From NCBI RefSeq assembly GCF_040149665.1, contig NZ_JBEFLP010000001.1, positions 496,001-560,000 on the forward strand: 64,000 nucleotides of DNA. Reading direction: 5' to 3'. The translations under genes and the position numbers were made by a program. This DNA is from Sulfitobacter sp. HNIBRBA3233. Lineage in GTDB: Bacteria; Pseudomonadota; Alphaproteobacteria; Rhodobacterales; Rhodobacteraceae. Positions within the stretch are counted from its first letter, which is position 1. Each line of letters opens with the position of its first letter. The notes under the pieces were generated by a model. That model did not search any database. It saw nothing but the letters and a program-made list of their open reading frames with translations, and was not told the origin of the DNA. Below are positions 62,044 through 64,000 of the stretch, one piece after another.

Positions 62044-63015
62044 ATGACACATCCGATCGCAGGTGCGCCCGAACAGGCGCTGGAATGGATCCGCGCGGGC
62101 AAGGGCGCGGCCCTCGCCACGGTGGTCGAAACATGGGGCTCGGCGCCGCGCCGCGTGGGCGCGCAGATGGTGGTCTCGTCGGATGCGGAAATGGAAGGCT
62201 CCGTTTCGGGTGGCTGCGTCGAGGGCGCGGTGGTCGTCGAGGCGCTGGAAGCGCTGGAAGAGGGCGAAAGCAGGCTTCTGGAATACGGTGTCAGCGACGG
62301 CGATGCCTTCGCGGTCGGGCTCGCCTGCGGCGGCACGATCCGTGTGCTTGTCGAACCCGTTGGCGAGGGCGGGATCCCGGTCGCGGTGCTCGAAACCCTC
62401 GTCGCGCACCGCGCGGACCGCCGCCCCGTGGCCTACGAAGTCGGGCTCGATGGCAGCCGGCGTTCGCTGGTCACCGACGGGTACGAAAACCGCTTCCGCA
62501 CCGACCGCTCCGGTGTCGAGGAGGACGGCGAGACCTTCGTCGCGGTCCATAATCCACCCTTGCGGCTGGTCGTGGTCGGTGCGGTGCATATCGCGCAGGC
62601 GCTGGTCCCGATGGCGCGTATCGCGGGGTTCGATCCGGTCGTCATCGACCCGCGCGAAGCGTTCGGCGCGCCCGCGCGTTTTCCCGATGCCCGCGTGGTC
62701 AACGACTGGCCCGATGCGGCGCTAGCCGAGATCGGTCTCGATGCCCGCTGCGCGCTGGTGCTGCTGACCCACGATCCCAAACTCGACGATCCCGCCCTGC
62801 TGCTGGCGCTGAAGTCGCAGGTCTTCTACATCGGCGCGCTGGGATCGACCCGCACCCACGCCAAGCGGGTCGAGCGGATGCAGGAGGCAGGTTTCGATGA
62901 CGACGCGATCGCGCGCATCCACGGCCCCGTGGGTCTGAACATCGGGGCGGCCAGCCCCGCCGAAATCGCCGTGTCGATCCTTGCCCAGATGATCGACCGG
63001 TTGCGCCGCCCGTGA
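62044..63015 (+). CDS. XdhC/CoxI family molybdoenzyme maturation protein
   Basis: 323 residues. The N-terminal XdhC_CoxI domain shows [26 protein letters not shown] and [13 protein letters not shown]. The C-terminal Rossmann domain shows [31 protein letters not shown] and [14 protein letters not shown] with [18 protein letters not shown]. Proteins of this family deliver molybdenum cofactor to xanthine or CO dehydrogenase-type enzymes; none is in view. GAAAGGACCGACC precedes the ATG at 62044. It overlaps the next gene by 4 nt. Confidence 0.93.
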   Translation: MTHPIAGAPEQALEWIRAGKGAALATVVETWGSAPRRVGAQMVVSSDAEMEGSVSGGCVEGAVVVEALEALEEGESRLLEYGVSDGDAFAVGLACGGTIRVLVEPVGEGGIPVAVLETLVAHRADRRPVAYEVGLDGSRRSLVTDGYENRFRTDRSGVEEDGETFVAVHNPPLRLVVVGAVHIAQALVPMARIAGFDPVVIDPREAFGAPARFPDARVVNDWPDAALAEIGLDARCALVLLTHDPKLDDPALLLALKSQVFYIGALGSTRTHAKRVERMQEAGFDDDAIARIHGPVGLNIGAASPAEIAVSILAQMIDRLRRP

Positions 63016-64000
63016 TCTTCGGCGACGTCCCGCTGGATCAGGCCGAGGGCGCGATTCTCGCCCACAGTGTCAGCCTGCCCGACGGGCGCCTGCGCAAGGG
63101 TCAGGTGCTCGGCCCGGACGACATCGCCGCCCTGCGCGCCGCTGGCCTGGCCGAGGTTGTCGCCGCACAGCTCGGTCCGCAGGACGTGGATGAAAACACC
63201 GCCGCGGGCGAGCTGGCGGATGCGCTGATGCTGGGCCACGGGCAGCTGCGGCGCAGCGCGGCCTTTACGGGCCGGGTCAACCTGCTGGCCGATGGCCCCG
63301 GCGTGGCAATGCTCGATGTCGCAGCGATCGAGGCGGTCAATGCGATCGATCCGATGATAACCGTGGCCACGGTGCCGCCGTTCCAGCAGATGGCCGACGG
63401 CGGCATGATCGCCACGATCAAGATCATCTCCTACGCTGTGCCGCGCGCGGCGCTGGATGCGGCCACCGCCGCCGCGCGCGGCGCCATCGGTATGGCCGCC
63501 CCGGTGATCGACAGTGCCGACCTGATCATCACCGAAATCCCCGGTGGCGCGGGCGAAAAGGGCAGGCGCGCGATCGAGGACCGGCTCGCCGCGCTCGGCG
63601 TGACGCTGGCCGAAGTCGTGACCGTGCCACACCGGCGCGATGCGCTGGAAACGGCACTGGGCGGCCTGCGTAGTCCGCTCACGCTGATCCTGACCGGATC
63701 CGCGACGTCGGACAGCGCCGATGTCGCACCGCAGGCGCTGATCGGGGCGGGGGGCCAGCTGACGCGCTTCGGCATGCCCGTCGATCCAGGGAATCTTCTG
63801 TTTCTGGGGCATCTGCGCGACCGTCAGGTGATCGGTCTGCCGGGCTGCGCGCGGTCTCCGGCGCTCAACGGGGCCGATTGGGTCCTGTCGCGGATCGTCT
63901 GCGGCGTCGCGGTGAGTGCGGCGGATATCGCGGGTATGGGGGTGGGCGGTTTGCTGAAGGAAATACCGACCCGACCGCAGCCGCGCCGGGGGCGAAAGGG
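63012..64000 (+). CDS. Molybdopterin-binding protein (partial, runs off the window)
   Basis: GTG start at 63012 overlaps the xdhC stop (GTGA). 329 codons are visible and no stop is reached. The N-terminal part reads [20 protein letters not shown], and a MoaB/MoeA-like domain follows with TIKIISYAVPRAALDAA, ADLIITEIPGGAGEKG, LTLILTGSATSDSADVAP and NLLFLGHLRDRQVIGLPGCARSP. The layout fits molybdopterin-binding proteins that end in a MobA-like nucleotidyltransferase domain; that C-terminal part would lie beyond 64000. Confidence 0.82.
   Translation, partial: MIFGDVPLDQAEGAILAHSVSLPDGRLRKGQVLGPDDIAALRAAGLAEVVAAQLGPQDVDENTAAGELADALMLGHGQLRRSAAFTGRVNLLADGPGVAMLDVAAIEAVNAIDPMITVATVPPFQQMADGGMIATIKIISYAVPRAALDAATAAARGAIGMAAPVIDSADLIITEIPGGAGEKGRRAIEDRLAALGVTLAEVVTVPHRRDALETALGGLRSPLTLILTGSATSDSADVAPQALIGAGGQLTRFGMPVDPGNLLFLGHLRDRQVIGLPGCARSPALNGADWVLSRIVCGVAVSAADIAGMGVGGLLKEIPTRPQPRRGRK

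Noticed and set aside
1..64000. tRNA, rRNA or CRISPR features
   Set aside because: I found no cloverleaf-like gene, rRNA signature or regularly spaced repeat on either strand by reading; a tRNAscan or CRISPR search would settle this.

Overview
The window is a high-GC chromosomal segment of an alphaproteobacterium, most likely Rhodobacteraceae (Roseobacter group). Reasons: a complete gene transfer agent (GTA) structural cluster of the Rhodobacter capsulatus RcGTA type lies between mltG and cysE. The pyruvate dehydrogenase E1-beta subunit carries a lipoyl domain. Tandem GAPDH genes, a DUF3971/AsmA-like giant protein, a coupled coiled-coil/zapA pair and a bolA-grxD operon are also present. Coding density is very high; no gene-free stretch exceeds about 235 nt. 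I see no tRNA, rRNA, CRISPR array, insertion sequence, integrase or origin.

Layout. 1-5285: fatty-acid synthesis and cell wall (fabD end, fabG, acpP, GNAT, DUF421 protein, fabF, mltG). 5333-19859: GTA cluster, leader plus g1 to g15 and a coupled small gene, all on the + strand and all open. 19924-25048: cysE, then on the - strand pdhC, pdhB, pdhA and a DivIC/FtsB-like gene. 25210-31439: pgk, two cyclophilins (cytoplasmic and exported), a GNAT, bactofilin with an M23 peptidase, a DUF455 protein and a 1-Cys peroxiredoxin. 31564-44515: AsmA-like protein, queA, two MFS transporters, DUF924 protein, lpd, a methyltransferase-like protein and uvrA. 44564-52833: a secreted Asn/Gly/Lys-rich protein and the valine-catabolic set (mmsB, 3-hydroxyisobutyryl-CoA hydrolase, isobutyryl-CoA dehydrogenase, mmsA) with a YbdK-like ligase inside it and a divergent LysR gene. 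52896-59963: CBS protein, coaD, two GAPDHs flanking a 47-residue membrane protein, a DUF808 protein, a 59-residue membrane protein and transketolase. 60198-64000: coiled-coil gene plus zapA, bolA / 40-residue membrane protein / grxD, and xdhC with a cut-off molybdopterin-binding gene.

How the parts work together. The GTA genes read as one headful-packaging, siphovirus-like particle: terminase, portal, protease and capsid, then connector proteins, tail tube, tape measure, baseplate hub and a large TIM-barrel tail protein. There is no integration, replication, repressor or lysis gene, as expected for a domesticated particle. Central carbon genes are concentrated here (pdhABC, lpd, pgk, two gap, tkt). 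Palindromes with a central CG occur ahead of pdhA and lpd, and two related half-like boxes occur ahead of gap, suggesting common control by a LacI-type regulator.

The most interesting items outside known families are: the tiny membrane protein locked between bolA and grxD by two ATGA overlaps; a second unlisted 59-residue membrane protein; a possible pair of mutually exclusive hairpins in the acpP leader; the shared pdhA/lpd operator; and a sharp synonymous-codon anomaly in uvrA. No wholly new multi-gene system could be demonstrated from sequence alone.
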